64,000 nucleotides of DNA from Bacillota bacterium (GTDB lineage: Bacteria; Bacillota; UBA4882; UBA8346), in assembly GCA_023392595.1 (NCBI GenBank), contig JAEVYU010000028.1, positions 7,637 through 71,636 of the forward strand, given 5' to 3'. Position 1 is the stretch's first letter; the number at the start of each line of letters is the position of its first letter. Shown one piece after another: positions 1 to 8,760 of the stretch. A program made the position numbers and the translations under genes. The notes beneath the pieces are model-generated. The model did not search any database. It was not told where the DNA came from and was given only the letters and a program-made list of their open reading frames with translations.

Positions 1-1
1 C

Positions 2-547
2 GGTGAAAGTGCTTTTTTTGCCGGATTGTTGCTGATCCCGCAAGGAATAGGTATGCTGGCTACGCAAAGCTGGTTTGGGATGCTCACTGACCGCATCGGT
101 TCGCGTCTGGTTGTTCTGGCGAGCCTCATTATCACCGTGCTGGGCACACTACCTTTTGTCTTTGCGGATGCCAATACCAATCAGGTGCTGCTGGCAGCCG
201 GGCTGCTTATCCGTGGTGCCGGGGTTGGCGGATTGTTCATCCCGATCATGGCTTCCGCCTATGTCGGGATTCAAGAAAAACATATTCCCGACGCCAGCAC
301 GGCGGCAAGAATTCTGCAGACCATCGGAGGCGCATTCGGGACAGCCATTTTGGCGACTGTGGTTCAGCATCAGCTTACCGCGGATCAAACAAAGAAGGCG
401 GTCCAGGCGGCAGTGGGCGCATATAACGCGGCTTTTTGGTGGTCGATTGTTTTTACCGTGATCGCGATTATTCCGGCGTTCTTTCTGCCGATGCGTAAAA
501 AGAAGCCGGAAATAAAGCCGCTGCTATGGGCAAATGGGAAAGAGTAA
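2..547 (+). CDS. MFS drug exporter, DHA2 (EmrB/QacA-like) family, C-terminal part, cut by window edge
   Basis: The reading frame is open from base 2, so the start lies outside the window; about 181 residues remain. The fragment carries several hydrophobic segments, an inter-helix loop with the MFS-type sequence GMLTDRIGSR and the RGAGVGG and DASTAARILQTIGGAFGTA segments typical of 14-helix proton-driven multidrug exporters. It ends in a basic tail. The product would be an inner-membrane antiporter. Its substrate and operon partners cannot be judged because the 5' part is missing. No clear terminator follows; the next 600 bases hold a repeat element. Confidence 0.8.
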   Translation, partial: GESAFFAGLLLIPQGIGMLATQSWFGMLTDRIGSRLVVLASLIITVLGTLPFVFADANTNQVLLAAGLLIRGAGVGGLFIPIMASAYVGIQEKHIPDASTAARILQTIGGAFGTAILATVVQHQLTADQTKKAVQAAVGAYNAAFWWSIVFTVIAIIPAFFLPMRKKKPEIKPLLWANGKE

Positions 548-1161
548 TAAACGGTAGGAAATTAAAATGAAAGAATCTTTATTTATCAAATGGGCTATCA
601 TCTTTTTTATGATTTCCGTTTATTGATAACCCTCATGGGCTAAAACGTATACTTGCCAAGTTAGCTAAATTTGATGGCGCACTTATGTAACTTCGGCATA
701 CGCCAAAGAAATAAATTACAGGATCGCCATAAATGAATATCTATTTCTTTGGCGAGATGAATAGGGGAATGAACCAGATTAGTCAGGATGAATCGGATGG
801 CTTTTTCAAAGGCACGGATTACCCAGATTAAAGGAGCTATTCCCGTGTTAATCGAAACAATAAATCAATAAGCTCAAGTGTAACGTTTTGAAACAAAGTA
901 CTTAGCAGCAACAAAAAAATCCTTCCAATCTGAAAAATCTGTTTAATCCTGGTTTAGACAGTGTTTTAGGCAATATGGATACTACATTTTCCAATCGCCT
1001 TTACTAAACCGGATACATCACGAAATCGTCTTCCTTGACCCGGAATACCGGAAACTCGGGGAAGAGCCGCAACAACTCATCAAACACTGGAGGGGTGTCT
1101 ATGAGTCGCAGCAGCAAAATCGACTCACCCCATCAGCAACCCGGACGGCATGAGTCCATTA
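548..1161. other. Gene-free stretch with repeat copy and a coding remnant
   Basis: Between the MFS gene and tldE no intact gene is seen. Bases 713-1007 are copy 1 of a ~295-bp direct repeat (separate entry). From about 1001 to 1153 the + strand stays open for roughly 50 codons, with protein-like composition (HEIVFLDPEYRKLGEEP, then WRGVYESQQQN), and ends in TGA. It has no start codon or ribosome binding site, so it looks like the tail of a lost gene. Part of it resembles sequence near 4123-4163. Confidence 0.4.
713..1007 (+). repeat. Long direct repeat, copy 1
   Basis: This stretch matches 4963-5257 in the same orientation over about 295 bases, roughly 80% by eye with a few indels. Shared blocks include AAATTACAGGATCGCCATAA at the left end, GGCACGGATTACCC, AATAAGCTCAAGTGTAACG, TAGCAGCAACAAAAAAATCC, TCTGTTTAATCCTGGTT and a TTTACTAA right end. 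It encodes no protein and has no terminal inverted repeats. The ATTACCCGGATTAAA and CTGTTTAATCCTGGTTCAGA phrases resemble sequences I associate with intergenic elements around GxxExxY-type genes in other bacteria; that link is from memory and unverified. Confidence 0.75.
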
Positions 1162-2457
1162 TTATTTCCCCGAGATGGCAATACCGTTAAATTGAATCCA
1201 TGGCAGACATTGAAAGCCGTCATTGTTACGCTCTTGGGAGATTTGCTCAATATTATTCAGCATTTGAACAATGTTTCCCGATACCATCGTTTCGTTGATG
1301 GGATATTGAATTTTCCCATTCTCAATATAAAAGCTGTTTTTGGCAACGCCGCTAAAGTCTCCATTTTGACTCGGATGGCCACCCGCAAAACGGCAAAGCA
1401 AGATCCCATTAGGGGTCGATTTAATCATCTCCGCGAGCGTCACGTAACCGGGTTCGATGATATAACAACCTCCCATATTGTCGGCTTTCGGACGGCCTGT
1501 TTTATTGGAGCCATATAAGTTAAGTAAAAATGATTTTAAAATACCCTTCTCAATAATCGTGCTATCCCTAGCCTCAAAGCCATCATCGGTAAAGAAATAA
1601 CTCTCCGCCAACTCCGGTGAGATTGGGTTAGAGTGGAGTGTTAACCGGCTGTCGGCAATTCTCTGACCCAGCATATCTTTAAATAGTGAATCCCCGGTGA
1701 TCATGGACTGATTGGATAGATATCGGACGAAATAGCTAATGAAATTACTCAAGCACTCCGGAGTAATAACTAAAGATCCGGTAAATTTCTGAGGTATCGT
1801 ACCCACGTTGATTTCTTGGGATGACTGGTGTAATAACCGATCGACTCCGCCAAGATCTTTGATGGGAGAATTCAAATCCTCGCATTTACACTCAACGCCA
1901 TTCAAAGAGGATACCCTATCCCCATCCTTACTCGTAAAAACGGTGCTAACATTATAAAATCCATTCTCGGAGCAAAACTTAACCCCGTTTGAATTGACAA
2001 ATACTGTTTCCGTTCGAGTGAAACTCAAAATGACATCTTTTATAATGGTCTTCGGATAAGTCTGTTCAACAAAATTCGAGAACTCCTGCAACCGTTGAAC
2101 CATTCGCTCCAAATCCGGTTGCATGGGGCCGCCGGTAAAAGATTTCGGCGGTTGGAAGCCGGCGATATCATTCGTGGGATCCGGTTTTGCAGAACCTGCT
2201 AATTCAATAACCTCATGAACCCCTTCCTCGATGGAATCCGGATCGATCTTGTTGATAGTGGTTGATCCTTTTCGATCATTGACCAAACCAAGCAAATCCA
2301 CTACAGTGTTGAATGGGGTTCGGAGCAGGCTAAGATCCCCGGTTTCAAAAGTCAGTTCATTCGTTTCCGACTGGGTTATTTTACATTGGGACTTGTCCGC
2401 CCCATTTTTTATTAACCGCTCCAGAGCATATTTGGCAGTATCCAGACTATTCATCAT
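1162..2457 (-). CDS. tldE: TldE/PmbA-family metalloprotease subunit
   Basis: About 431 residues. TldE (PmbA) pairs with TldD in a heterodimeric zinc protease that degrades unfolded peptides and matures ribosomal and modified peptides in the cytoplasm; TldE lacks the metal site. The sequence has the family's C-terminal landmarks: FTGGPMQPDLE around one third, AESYFFTDDGFEARDS, and GILLCRFAGGHPSQNGDFSGVAKNSF followed by MVSGNIVQMLNNIEQIS. I start at ATG 2457 because a GGAGG site lies just upstream and the ATGA overlap with the tldD stop (2454-2456) is typical translational coupling; the frame is open further upstream but without a site. It is the second gene of a tldD-tldE pair. Confidence 0.88.
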   Translation of the reverse strand: MMNSLDTAKYALERLIKNGADKSQCKITQSETNELTFETGDLSLLRTPFNTVVDLLGLVNDRKGSTTINKIDPDSIEEGVHEVIELAGSAKPDPTNDIAGFQPPKSFTGGPMQPDLERMVQRLQEFSNFVEQTYPKTIIKDVILSFTRTETVFVNSNGVKFCSENGFYNVSTVFTSKDGDRVSSLNGVECKCEDLNSPIKDLGGVDRLLHQSSQEINVGTIPQKFTGSLVITPECLSNFISYFVRYLSNQSMITGDSLFKDMLGQRIADSRLTLHSNPISPELAESYFFTDDGFEARDSTIIEKGILKSFLLNLYGSNKTGRPKADNMGGCYIIEPGYVTLAEMIKSTPNGILLCRFAGGHPSQNGDFSGVAKNSFYIENGKIQYPINETMVSGNIVQMLNNIEQISQERNNDGFQCLPWIQFNGIAISGK

Positions 2458-3833
2458 TTCCCTCCTATATTCACCTTGCATTTGATGGCCGGACCACCCA
2501 TCCCTACAGGAATAAGCTGCTTTTTTCCGCACATTCCAGAACAATCCCAGCTCAGATCATCGGAAACCATAGTCACCGATTTCAGTACGTCTATGGCGAC
2601 TCCGCTAATGGTCATGTCCCGTAACGCTTTACCGATTTTTCCATTTTTAATTTCATATCCTTGTAAAATCCCAAACATAAATTCACTGGTAAAATCGGCT
2701 TCCCCATTATTTGACTTCATCAGATAATAGCCATCGTCTATGGAGGCAATCATTTCTTCCAGTTTGCTTTTACCAGGTAGAATCGCGGTATTGCGCATTC
2801 GGATCAACGGCTCATCACTAAATTCAGACGCTCTGGCGTTTCCGGTTAATTCATGCCCGAAGATTGCTGCCGATTCCTTATTGTGCATGAAACGCTTTAA
2901 GACACCCGCTTCGATAATGGCACAATCCTCCGCTGCAGTCCCTTCATCATCCATAAACACCGGCACGGGACATAATTTACCGAAAGCGGTGTTGGCAAAG
3001 TCAACCAAGGTAATGAGTTCACTGGCAATGGGTTTGTTTAGCAGATCACCGGCCACCGAACCCCCGAGTACCAGATCGGCTTCCGTGGTATGTCCGATAG
3101 CCTCGTGCGCTAGAGTACCCGTGATATCGGCACCCAAAATCACTTCTTGAATCCCGGCTTTGGCATAAATCCCATTAGCTTTCGTTTGAAGATGGGTGTA
3201 TTGCTCATCAATTCCTGCAAACAAATTATCGGGTAATTTGAAAACATCCTCAAACTGGCCAAAACCCCCAAAATTATTCCAAAGTTCAATGGGTTCACCA
3301 TCTTTCGTAATTGTCATGCCAAAGTAGATTAAGGATCGTGGGATTAGAGAATAAGAGATTGAACCTTCAGAAGTCAAAAGCGACTTTTCCATATCAAGCG
3401 TTCGCAGGGCTATGACTCTGGAAGAAAGGTCTTTGCAATGGGTCTTGAGGTATTCGTCCAAATTCATCAGGAATTCAATGATTTTACTTTGGGGTTTCAA
3501 AGAATTTTGCGCCGGAAAAACGTTTCGAAGATTACCATTGTTAACAGGAAGCGTAATATCTTTTTTCTTTCCCTTACCGCTTAAATAAAGAGCGTTTTCG
3601 GTTGCCCTCTGAATTACATTTTGGATATCATTCTCCGTAAGTAAAGGATTCGAAGCAAATCCCCAGTAGCCGCCTTTATGGGCCCGGGCCGAAATACCGC
3701 TTTTCACTTGCTTTCTATTGGTTGCAATATCTCCGTTGATAATCGTTATTTGATTGTTTTTATTTTCTTGGGCCCTTAATTCAGTATATTCCTTAAAAAA
3801 ACTCAAATATTGTTTCAAGTCTTTTGGGATCAT
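2454..3833 (-). CDS. tldD: TldD metalloprotease catalytic subunit
   Basis: About 459 residues from ATG 3833, chosen because a GGTGAGG site sits 5-8 nt upstream; a GTG at 3845 is possible. The zinc motif HEAIGH lies near residues 243-248, with a glutamate at 251, followed by the conserved glycine-rich segment LVLGGSVAGDLL. The family's MDDEGTAAEDCAIIEAGVLKRFMHN stretch is also present. It should form the active half of the TldD/TldE protease in the cytoplasm. Its stop overlaps the tldE start by 4 bases. Nothing nearby suggests a dedicated peptide substrate (no precursor peptide seen), so a housekeeping proteolytic role is likely. Confidence 0.92.
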   Translation of the reverse strand: MIPKDLKQYLSFFKEYTELRAQENKNNQITIINGDIATNRKQVKSGISARAHKGGYWGFASNPLLTENDIQNVIQRATENALYLSGKGKKKDITLPVNNGNLRNVFPAQNSLKPQSKIIEFLMNLDEYLKTHCKDLSSRVIALRTLDMEKSLLTSEGSISYSLIPRSLIYFGMTITKDGEPIELWNNFGGFGQFEDVFKLPDNLFAGIDEQYTHLQTKANGIYAKAGIQEVILGADITGTLAHEAIGHTTEADLVLGGSVAGDLLNKPIASELITLVDFANTAFGKLCPVPVFMDDEGTAAEDCAIIEAGVLKRFMHNKESAAIFGHELTGNARASEFSDEPLIRMRNTAILPGKSKLEEMIASIDDGYYLMKSNNGEADFTSEFMFGILQGYEIKNGKIGKALRDMTISGVAIDVLKSVTMVSDDLSWDCSGMCGKKQLIPVGMGGPAIKCKVNIGGK

Positions 3834-3979
3834 CTTTATCCTCACCTTCGTAATGACGGGTAGGTTCTTATTTTACTGTAGAAAGGATGAAAAGCAAAAC
3901 AGTTAAAATCAATCTCCCATGACCTGATTCCTGAATTTGGAAATACAATCCTGTTTTTGACATTTTTTCATAATAATTC

Positions 3980-4008
3980 TTGACAGGTTACCGGTTGTAA
4001 GGTATATT
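3980..4008 (+). promoter_or_regulatory. Sigma-A type promoter upstream of the barrel-like gene
   Basis: TTGACA at 3980-3985 and TATATT at 4003-4008 are separated by 17 bases, close to consensus. The only + strand gene behind it starts at 4318, giving a leader of about 300 nt that contains a strong hairpin. Confidence 0.7.
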
Positions 4009-4078
4009 ATATATACTTGATGTCGGGGATGTCAGGCTTGTATTATTTAATACTAAAAAATAGGTTTTCTTGAAAAAT

Positions 4079-4111
4079 GGCAGTGGATTGCGCGTGCGCA
4101 ACTCTACTGCC
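4079..4111 (+). other. Strong hairpin in the long leader
   Basis: GGCAGTGGATTGCGC pairs almost perfectly with GCGCAACTCTACTGCC across a two-base loop. No T-run follows, so it is not a simple terminator. It sits about 65 nt after the predicted start of transcription and 200 nt before the gene at 4318. It may be a leader structure, a mobile-element scar or a small RNA; the sequence alone does not decide. Confidence 0.5.
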
Positions 4112-4317
4112 ATTTGAAGTTTATGTCTATGAGTTGAAGCGGCAAAAATCGACTCGTTCCATCAGGCACTTGTCGGTATATGGCCTTTCGTCCCATAGCT
4201 ATTTGAAACTAAATAAGGAAATGTTTTTTTATGCAATAATTAATGAAAGAAAGAGCAATAAATGTTGAAAAATGAAGGAACGAAATTGTAATCGAGATTA
4301 AAAACAGGAGGTTGTTG

Positions 4318-4872
4318 ATGAAACGGTTATTTTGTGTTGTCTTAACGGTTTTCTTAGTTCTATTAGCAACAGAGGCAGTGTTTGCAAGCAATGAAACCAA
4401 CGAAGAACTGCGGGAACATTCTTTTGGAGCAGGGATCGGGATCTGTTATGGAAATGGATTAGGGATTACTGTCAATAACAACATTGCCCCAAATCTAGAT
4501 TTCACCGGTTCGTTAGGGCATAATTTATATACTGATTTTGGTTATGAAGTGGGACTGAAGTATTATCTGGCACCTGTTGATCAACGTTTTCGACCGAAAG
4601 TTTTTATTTTATACGGGTCCAACAGTTTTGCCGATGAAAAGAATGGCATTTCTTCTGTTCCAACTATTAAAAGCAAAAATTATCAGGAGATTACTATAGG
4701 TTTAGGTGGAGTTTTTTATTGGAAAAAATCCCATGAAAATGGAGGCTTGGATTTTGATATCACGTATATTGTTTCAAGTGATATCGATAAAGACAAGATG
4801 AATGCTCAAGGATATGATGTTTATGGTCCGGGTTCGTTTGATATCGCCCTTGGCTATCGCTGGGATTTTTAA
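4318..4872 (+). CDS. Secreted protein resembling an outer-membrane beta-barrel, unknown function
   Basis: About 184 residues from ATG 4318, six bases after AGGAGG. Residues 1-23 form a clean signal peptide ending VFAS. The mature part alternates short beta-strand-like segments with glycine and aromatic residues (HSFGAGIGICYGNGLGITV, GYEVGLKYYLAP, YQEITIGLGGVFYW) and ends in ...IALGYRWDF, an aromatic C-terminus of the kind used by outer-membrane barrels. I do not recognise a named family. If it is a barrel, the host would have an outer membrane. It is a single-gene unit followed by a hairpin at 4895-4932. Confidence 0.6.
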   Translation: MKRLFCVVLTVFLVLLATEAVFASNETNEELREHSFGAGIGICYGNGLGITVNNNIAPNLDFTGSLGHNLYTDFGYEVGLKYYLAPVDQRFRPKVFILYGSNSFADEKNGISSVPTIKSKNYQEITIGLGGVFYWKKSHENGGLDFDITYIVSSDIDKDKMNAQGYDVYGPGSFDIALGYRWDF

Positions 4873-4894
4873 ATTTACTGTTGGTCATTTTTAA

Positions 4895-4932
4895 ACCAAA
4901 CCCTGGGAAAAACGATTGACCCGGGGTTTGGT
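4895..4932 (+). terminator. Probable terminator hairpin after the barrel-like gene
   Basis: ACCAAACCCTGGG pairs with CCCGGGGTTTGGT (12 of 13) across a 12-nt loop, 22 bases past the stop. The T-run is missing, so termination strength is uncertain. Confidence 0.5.
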
Positions 4933-4962
4933 ATGTGAAAAATTGGGGTGATTGACCTTGAG

Positions 4963-5257
4963 AAATTACAGGATCGCCATAAATGAATGTCTATTTGTTT
5001 GTCGAGATCAATAGGGAATGAACCGGGATTAGCCAGGATGAATCGCCTTTTTCAAAGGCACGGATTACCCGGATTAAAGATTCTATTTCTGAATCAACCT
5101 CAAGCAATTAAACAATAAGCTCAAGTGTAACGTTTTTGAGAACAAAGTACCTAGCAGCAACAAAAAAATCCGTCCCATCTGAAGAATCTGTTTAATCCTG
5201 GTTCAGATGATGTTTTAGGCAGCATGGATACTACATCTTTCCAATGGCCTTTACTAA
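4963..5257 (+). repeat. Long direct repeat, copy 2
   Basis: Same orientation and nearly same length as 713-1007. It lies between the barrel-like gene and the convergent tetR gene and contains no open frame of note. The two copies bracket about 3.95 kb holding tldD, tldE and the barrel-like gene. Confidence 0.75.
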
Positions 5258-5268
5258 TCCTCCGCTAT

Positions 5269-5850
5269 TCAAATTGAAGCGTTTCCCTTAAAATCTTTCA
5301 TCAAGCCGTCATTCATGAGGCTTCCCAGAAGCTGCACCATCTTTTCGATATCCGGGTTTTCTTCCCGGGTAAAGCAATAGGTCATCACCCCAAGGAAAGC
5401 GGATATCATATATTCCAACGTGCATTCCAATGTGAAGTCATCCGCTACCAATGATTGAAGGTGCGGCCGTACCAATTCTTTGTATGCGTTTTTAATCTTT
5501 TCTTGAAAAGCGGGATCGCCGTTTTTCCCTAAGAGGACAACAAAGTACTGTTTGTTTTTGCTGTACACCGCGGTAAGATGTTTGAGCGGAAGATGAGCAC
5601 CCTTTCCCATGATGATGTCTTGCAGGAAGTGGCGGTGTCTTTCGATATCCGGTAAAATGGAGGCTTCAATTTGCTCCAGCACATCGTAGACATCGGTAAA
5701 ATATTCATAAAATGTGCTTCGGTTGTACCCGGCTTTGGCGACGATCTCCCGCACCGATGTTTTCCCAATCCCTTCTTTGCTATAAAGGTCCCAAAACGCG
5801 TCCATCAAGTTTTTCCTCGTTTGAGCGGTAACTTCCGGATTGTGCTTCAT
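5269..5850 (-). CDS. TetR/AcrR-family transcriptional regulator
   Basis: About 193 residues from ATG 5850, preceded by AAAGGA; an upstream ATG at 5886 would add 12 residues but has a poorly spaced site. The N-terminal helix-turn-helix reads TRKNLMDAFWDLYSKEGIGKTSVREIVAKAGYNRSTFYEYF, then a divergent ligand-binding domain. It is divergent from the alpha/beta hydrolase at 6008. A perfect 12-bp palindrome at 5942-5953 lies between a weak -35 and a TATAAT -10 on its own strand, so it probably represses itself and perhaps the hydrolase. The ligand is unknown. Confidence 0.88.
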   Translation of the reverse strand: MKHNPEVTAQTRKNLMDAFWDLYSKEGIGKTSVREIVAKAGYNRSTFYEYFTDVYDVLEQIEASILPDIERHRHFLQDIIMGKGAHLPLKHLTAVYSKNKQYFVVLLGKNGDPAFQEKIKNAYKELVRPHLQSLVADDFTLECTLEYMISAFLGVMTYCFTREENPDIEKMVQLLGSLMNDGLMKDFKGNASI

Positions 5851-5941
5851 TTGCGGCAATTCCTTTCCCTTTTTAAAATCCGACATTCCCGCCGGGATTG
5901 ACGGTTGATGGCAGGCGGAATGAAGTTTACAATATTATTAT

Positions 5942-5953
5942 ACAACATGTTGT
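5942..5953. promoter_or_regulatory. Candidate TetR operator in divergent promoter region
   Basis: ACAACATGTTGT is a perfect 12-bp palindrome. On the minus strand it lies in the 17-bp spacer between TTTAAT and TATAAT, positioned to block tetR transcription. It is also about 55 bp upstream of the hydrolase start. Confidence 0.6.
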
Positions 5954-6007
5954 TGGATTATTAAAATTAAATACACCATAGAAAAAATAGCGAAAGGAAG
6001 ATCATGG

Positions 6008-7219
6008 ATGAAGAATGTAATATTCAAAGACGATTCATTTGCTTTCGAGACTTTACGGTTGCTCAGCGAAACGGCATACGGTATGGCAGATATCGGGGAG
6101 GTCCTCACCACGGCGGAGAAAATAACGGAAGGAGATGACGACAGCTGGTGCAGGGAGTGGACCGTGACGGCCAAAAGGCTCCACGCGGCTGCGAACGAAT
6201 ATTTTAAAAAGGGGCATCGGGTTAGTGCTAAAAAAACGTATCTGCGGGCCTACAATTATTACCGTTCGGCAGAATTTTATCTGCACGGAAACCCAAACGA
6301 CCCCAGGATCACCGAGTTGACCGAAGCAAGCTTCGCCTGTTTTGCAAGAGTGATGGAACTGAACGACCCGGTCATTGAAGCTGTCAAAATTCCCTATGAA
6401 GGAACAACCCTGCCCGGGCATTATTACAAGTGCCAAAACTCATTGAAACCGAGCCCTGTGTTGATTGTAATGACCGGTTTTGACGGTACCAAAGAAGAAC
6501 TGTACGGAATGGCCATGGCTGCCCTGGAACACGGTATGAATTGCCTGGTGTTTGAGGGGCCGGGCCAGGGCGAGGCTTTACACCGGCAGCACCTGTACTT
6601 CCGGTACGACTATGAGGCGGTGGTGACACCCGCCGTGGATTTTGTCCTCTCCCTGGATGGCGTCGACCCTGGCAAAATCGTTTTGATGGGTGTGAGCCTG
6701 GGTGGATATCTGGCGCCCAGAGCGGCCGCCTATGAGCACCGTCTGGCCGCCTGCGTCGCAAATGGCGGCATATACAGTTTTGCAGACGCTCTTAAAAACC
6801 TATTGCCCGATAGCCGTTTTTTCGACATGGCCAGTACCGACCCGGACAAAGTCAATCAAAACTTTGACAAAATGGCAAAAACCAATCCCACGCTTAAATG
6901 GGGCTGTGAGCACGGCATGTTTGTCTTTGGAGTCGACACTCCCGCTCAATTTCTTGTGAAGATCAAAGACTTTAGCATGGCGGGGGTTGCGGAAAAGCTC
7001 CAGTGCCCGACGCTTATTGTGGATGCCGAGGAGGACAAGATGATGGCTGGTCAGGCAAAGCCGCTTTATGACGCGCTTACCTGTGAGAAAAGCTTTATGT
7101 TGTTTACTTCGGGGGAAGGCGCAGGCGAGCATGGCCAGTGCGGAGCCAAGTTGCTTGCTAATGAGCGCATCCTCTCCTGGATCGATGAGAAGCTTTTGAA
7201 TTCGGCGTCAGGTAAATAA
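6008..7219 (+). CDS. Alpha/beta hydrolase, FrsA / pseudooxynicotine-hydrolase-like
   Basis: 403 residues. An N-terminal helical region (about 1-120) precedes an alpha/beta-hydrolase fold. The nucleophile elbow is GVSLGG with Ser230; a plausible triad is completed by Asp343 (in VDAEEDKM) and His375 (in GEHGQCGA). This layout with a helical cap at the N-terminus matches the DUF1100/FrsA and 2,6-dihydroxypseudooxynicotine hydrolase group, which cleave esters or carbon-carbon bonds. The substrate cannot be read from sequence. It stands alone, divergent from a TetR gene that likely controls it, and is followed by a strong terminator at 7307-7350. Confidence 0.82.
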   Translation: MKNVIFKDDSFAFETLRLLSETAYGMADIGEVLTTAEKITEGDDDSWCREWTVTAKRLHAAANEYFKKGHRVSAKKTYLRAYNYYRSAEFYLHGNPNDPRITELTEASFACFARVMELNDPVIEAVKIPYEGTTLPGHYYKCQNSLKPSPVLIVMTGFDGTKEELYGMAMAALEHGMNCLVFEGPGQGEALHRQHLYFRYDYEAVVTPAVDFVLSLDGVDPGKIVLMGVSLGGYLAPRAAAYEHRLAACVANGGIYSFADALKNLLPDSRFFDMASTDPDKVNQNFDKMAKTNPTLKWGCEHGMFVFGVDTPAQFLVKIKDFSMAGVAEKLQCPTLIVDAEEDKMMAGQAKPLYDALTCEKSFMLFTSGEGAGEHGQCGAKLLANERILSWIDEKLLNSASGK

Positions 7220-7306
7220 AACGAAGGGACAAAAAGGAGAAACCGGTATCAGCGATCGCTTTGTTTGGCTGTTTTGTAAGCAAATGGACCGTTGATTCCG
7301 GACCGA

Positions 7307-7350
7307 AGACAGCCCCGGCTGCGGATCATGCAGCCGGGGCTGTCTTGTTT
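7307..7350 (+). terminator. Rho-independent terminator after the hydrolase
   Basis: A perfect 16-bp stem (AGACAGCCCCGGCTGC with its complement) closes a 7-nt loop and is followed by TGTTT. It is 87 bases past the hydrolase stop. Confidence 0.85.
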
Positions 7351-7572
7351 ACAACGAAGAGCCTAAATTGATGACGATCCGGATATTGTCAAGCTGATTA
7401 CCAAAAATTTAAAATATGAATAATTCGAAGTCGTTACCGGGGTAAGGAGGGTGGATTTTTTCGTGAAAGGTTAGGTGATGGTCGAGGTAAAGACTATGAA
7501 TTAACTTCGAGGCCAAGATTTAGAATTTAACAGAAAGGGAGCCGGCTCAATGATATCTTCGAAATTTAAAAA

Positions 7573-7602
7573 TTGTCAATAACCCGATAAATGTTGTATA
7601 AT
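7573..7602 (+). promoter_or_regulatory. Promoter of the M23 peptidase gene
   Basis: TTGTCA at 7573-7578 and TATAAT at 7597-7602 are 18 bases apart, about 60 bp upstream of the coding start. Confidence 0.65.
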
Positions 7603-7661
7603 GATGGAAAAGAATTGACCACGTATTTTAAAAATACATTTTCTGGGATTATTGTTAAACG

Positions 7662-8627
7662 GTGAAAATGAAAAAAATTTTTCTCTTTTTAAAAAGGCAA
7701 TTTAATAGAAGATACACACTATTAATCATTCCGAATTCAGGGAAAACGGCAAGGAATTGTTGTGTCCCGTTTTCAGTGATGGTGGGGATCTGTGGGATTA
7801 TTATCTATAATTTGTATATCATCATAGGTTTTTCTTCTCAAATAGGGGAAATATATCATCTTAAACGGGTTATTTCCAATCATTCCAATCTTATTGCCCA
7901 ACTTCAAGAGGAAAAGCAACGGCAACAATCGGTTTTATCAAAAAACGACCAAATGATCATCAAAGTAACCGGATTAAAAAATAACCAACAATTATTATCG
8001 AAAACCTTGGAGGCAATTGCCAGTGAAAAAAAGCCGAATCTTTATACCAGCCGTAAATCTCCTTTTCAAAAACCCGTGTTATATAAAATCAAAGAAATGG
8101 ATAAAAAGGACTATCGGAATACATCTTTAGTGGAACTTGATAACCATTTGGGACAAATAAAGAAGTTTGTCGCCGAGGAATCAAAAGAGCAACAGCTGTT
8201 ATTAAAAGAGTTACTGGCTTACAAATGGAAACTAGACCATACGCCATCGATTTGGCCGGTTGACGCTTATGTTACATCAAGTTTTGGTAAACGGTTTCAT
8301 CCTGTCTTGAAATATGACCGGCAACATGTAGGAATCGATTTGGGCGCAACGACAGGAACTAAAGTAATAGCTGCGGCAGCAGGAGTTGTGTCTTTTGCCG
8401 GATGGCGGGGCGGTTACGGTTATGCGGTTATTATTAATCATAACAACGGCTTTCAAACACTTTACGCCCACAATTCGAGATTGCTGATAAGAGAAGGCCA
8501 GCGGGTCAGTAAGGGACAGCTGATCGGTTTTTCCGGTTCGACAGGTATTACGACCGGGCCTCATCTTCATTATGAAGTATATCTGGATGGAAAACCGGTT
8601 AATCCAATGCCGTTTTTGAAAAGTTAA
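7662..8627 (+). CDS. Membrane-anchored M23-family peptidoglycan endopeptidase
   Basis: 321 residues from GTG 7662; ATG 7668 is an alternative. A basic N-terminus is followed by one membrane helix (about 35-58), a Gln/Lys/Glu-rich coiled-coil stretch (about 60-190) and a C-terminal LytM/M23 domain (about 198-321). Zinc ligands are visible: His222 and Asp226 in HVGID, and the HLH motif at 301-303. Predicted role: cleavage of cell-wall peptide cross-links at the membrane's outer face, as for cell-separation hydrolases. All active-site residues are present. It has its own promoter. Confidence 0.92.
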   Translation: MKMKKIFLFLKRQFNRRYTLLIIPNSGKTARNCCVPFSVMVGICGIIIYNLYIIIGFSSQIGEIYHLKRVISNHSNLIAQLQEEKQRQQSVLSKNDQMIIKVTGLKNNQQLLSKTLEAIASEKKPNLYTSRKSPFQKPVLYKIKEMDKKDYRNTSLVELDNHLGQIKKFVAEESKEQQLLLKELLAYKWKLDHTPSIWPVDAYVTSSFGKRFHPVLKYDRQHVGIDLGATTGTKVIAAAAGVVSFAGWRGGYGYAVIINHNNGFQTLYAHNSRLLIREGQRVSKGQLIGFSGSTGITTGPHLHYEVYLDGKPVNPMPFLKS

Positions 8628-8760
8628 GCCTTATAATCAAGATTTATTTTAATTGTTTTTTTTATGGAGTAAACTGATTCATCGAATAAAGATTGTCATA
8701 AAAAAGGTGGAGATGCGATTATTTCTGCGTTTTTTTGTCTCAATTCTACGTTTTTTAATC

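Larger units (their letters stand above)
7220..7661. other. Intergenic region with terminator and promoter
   Basis: The only structures seen are the terminator at 7307-7350 and the promoter at 7573-7602, both listed separately. No coding potential is seen in between. Confidence 0.5.

Noticed and set aside
4077..4268. Open frame of 63 codons in the leader before the barrel-like gene
   Set aside because: It begins on the left arm of the hairpin at 4079-4111, lacks a ribosome binding site and shows no domain-like pattern.
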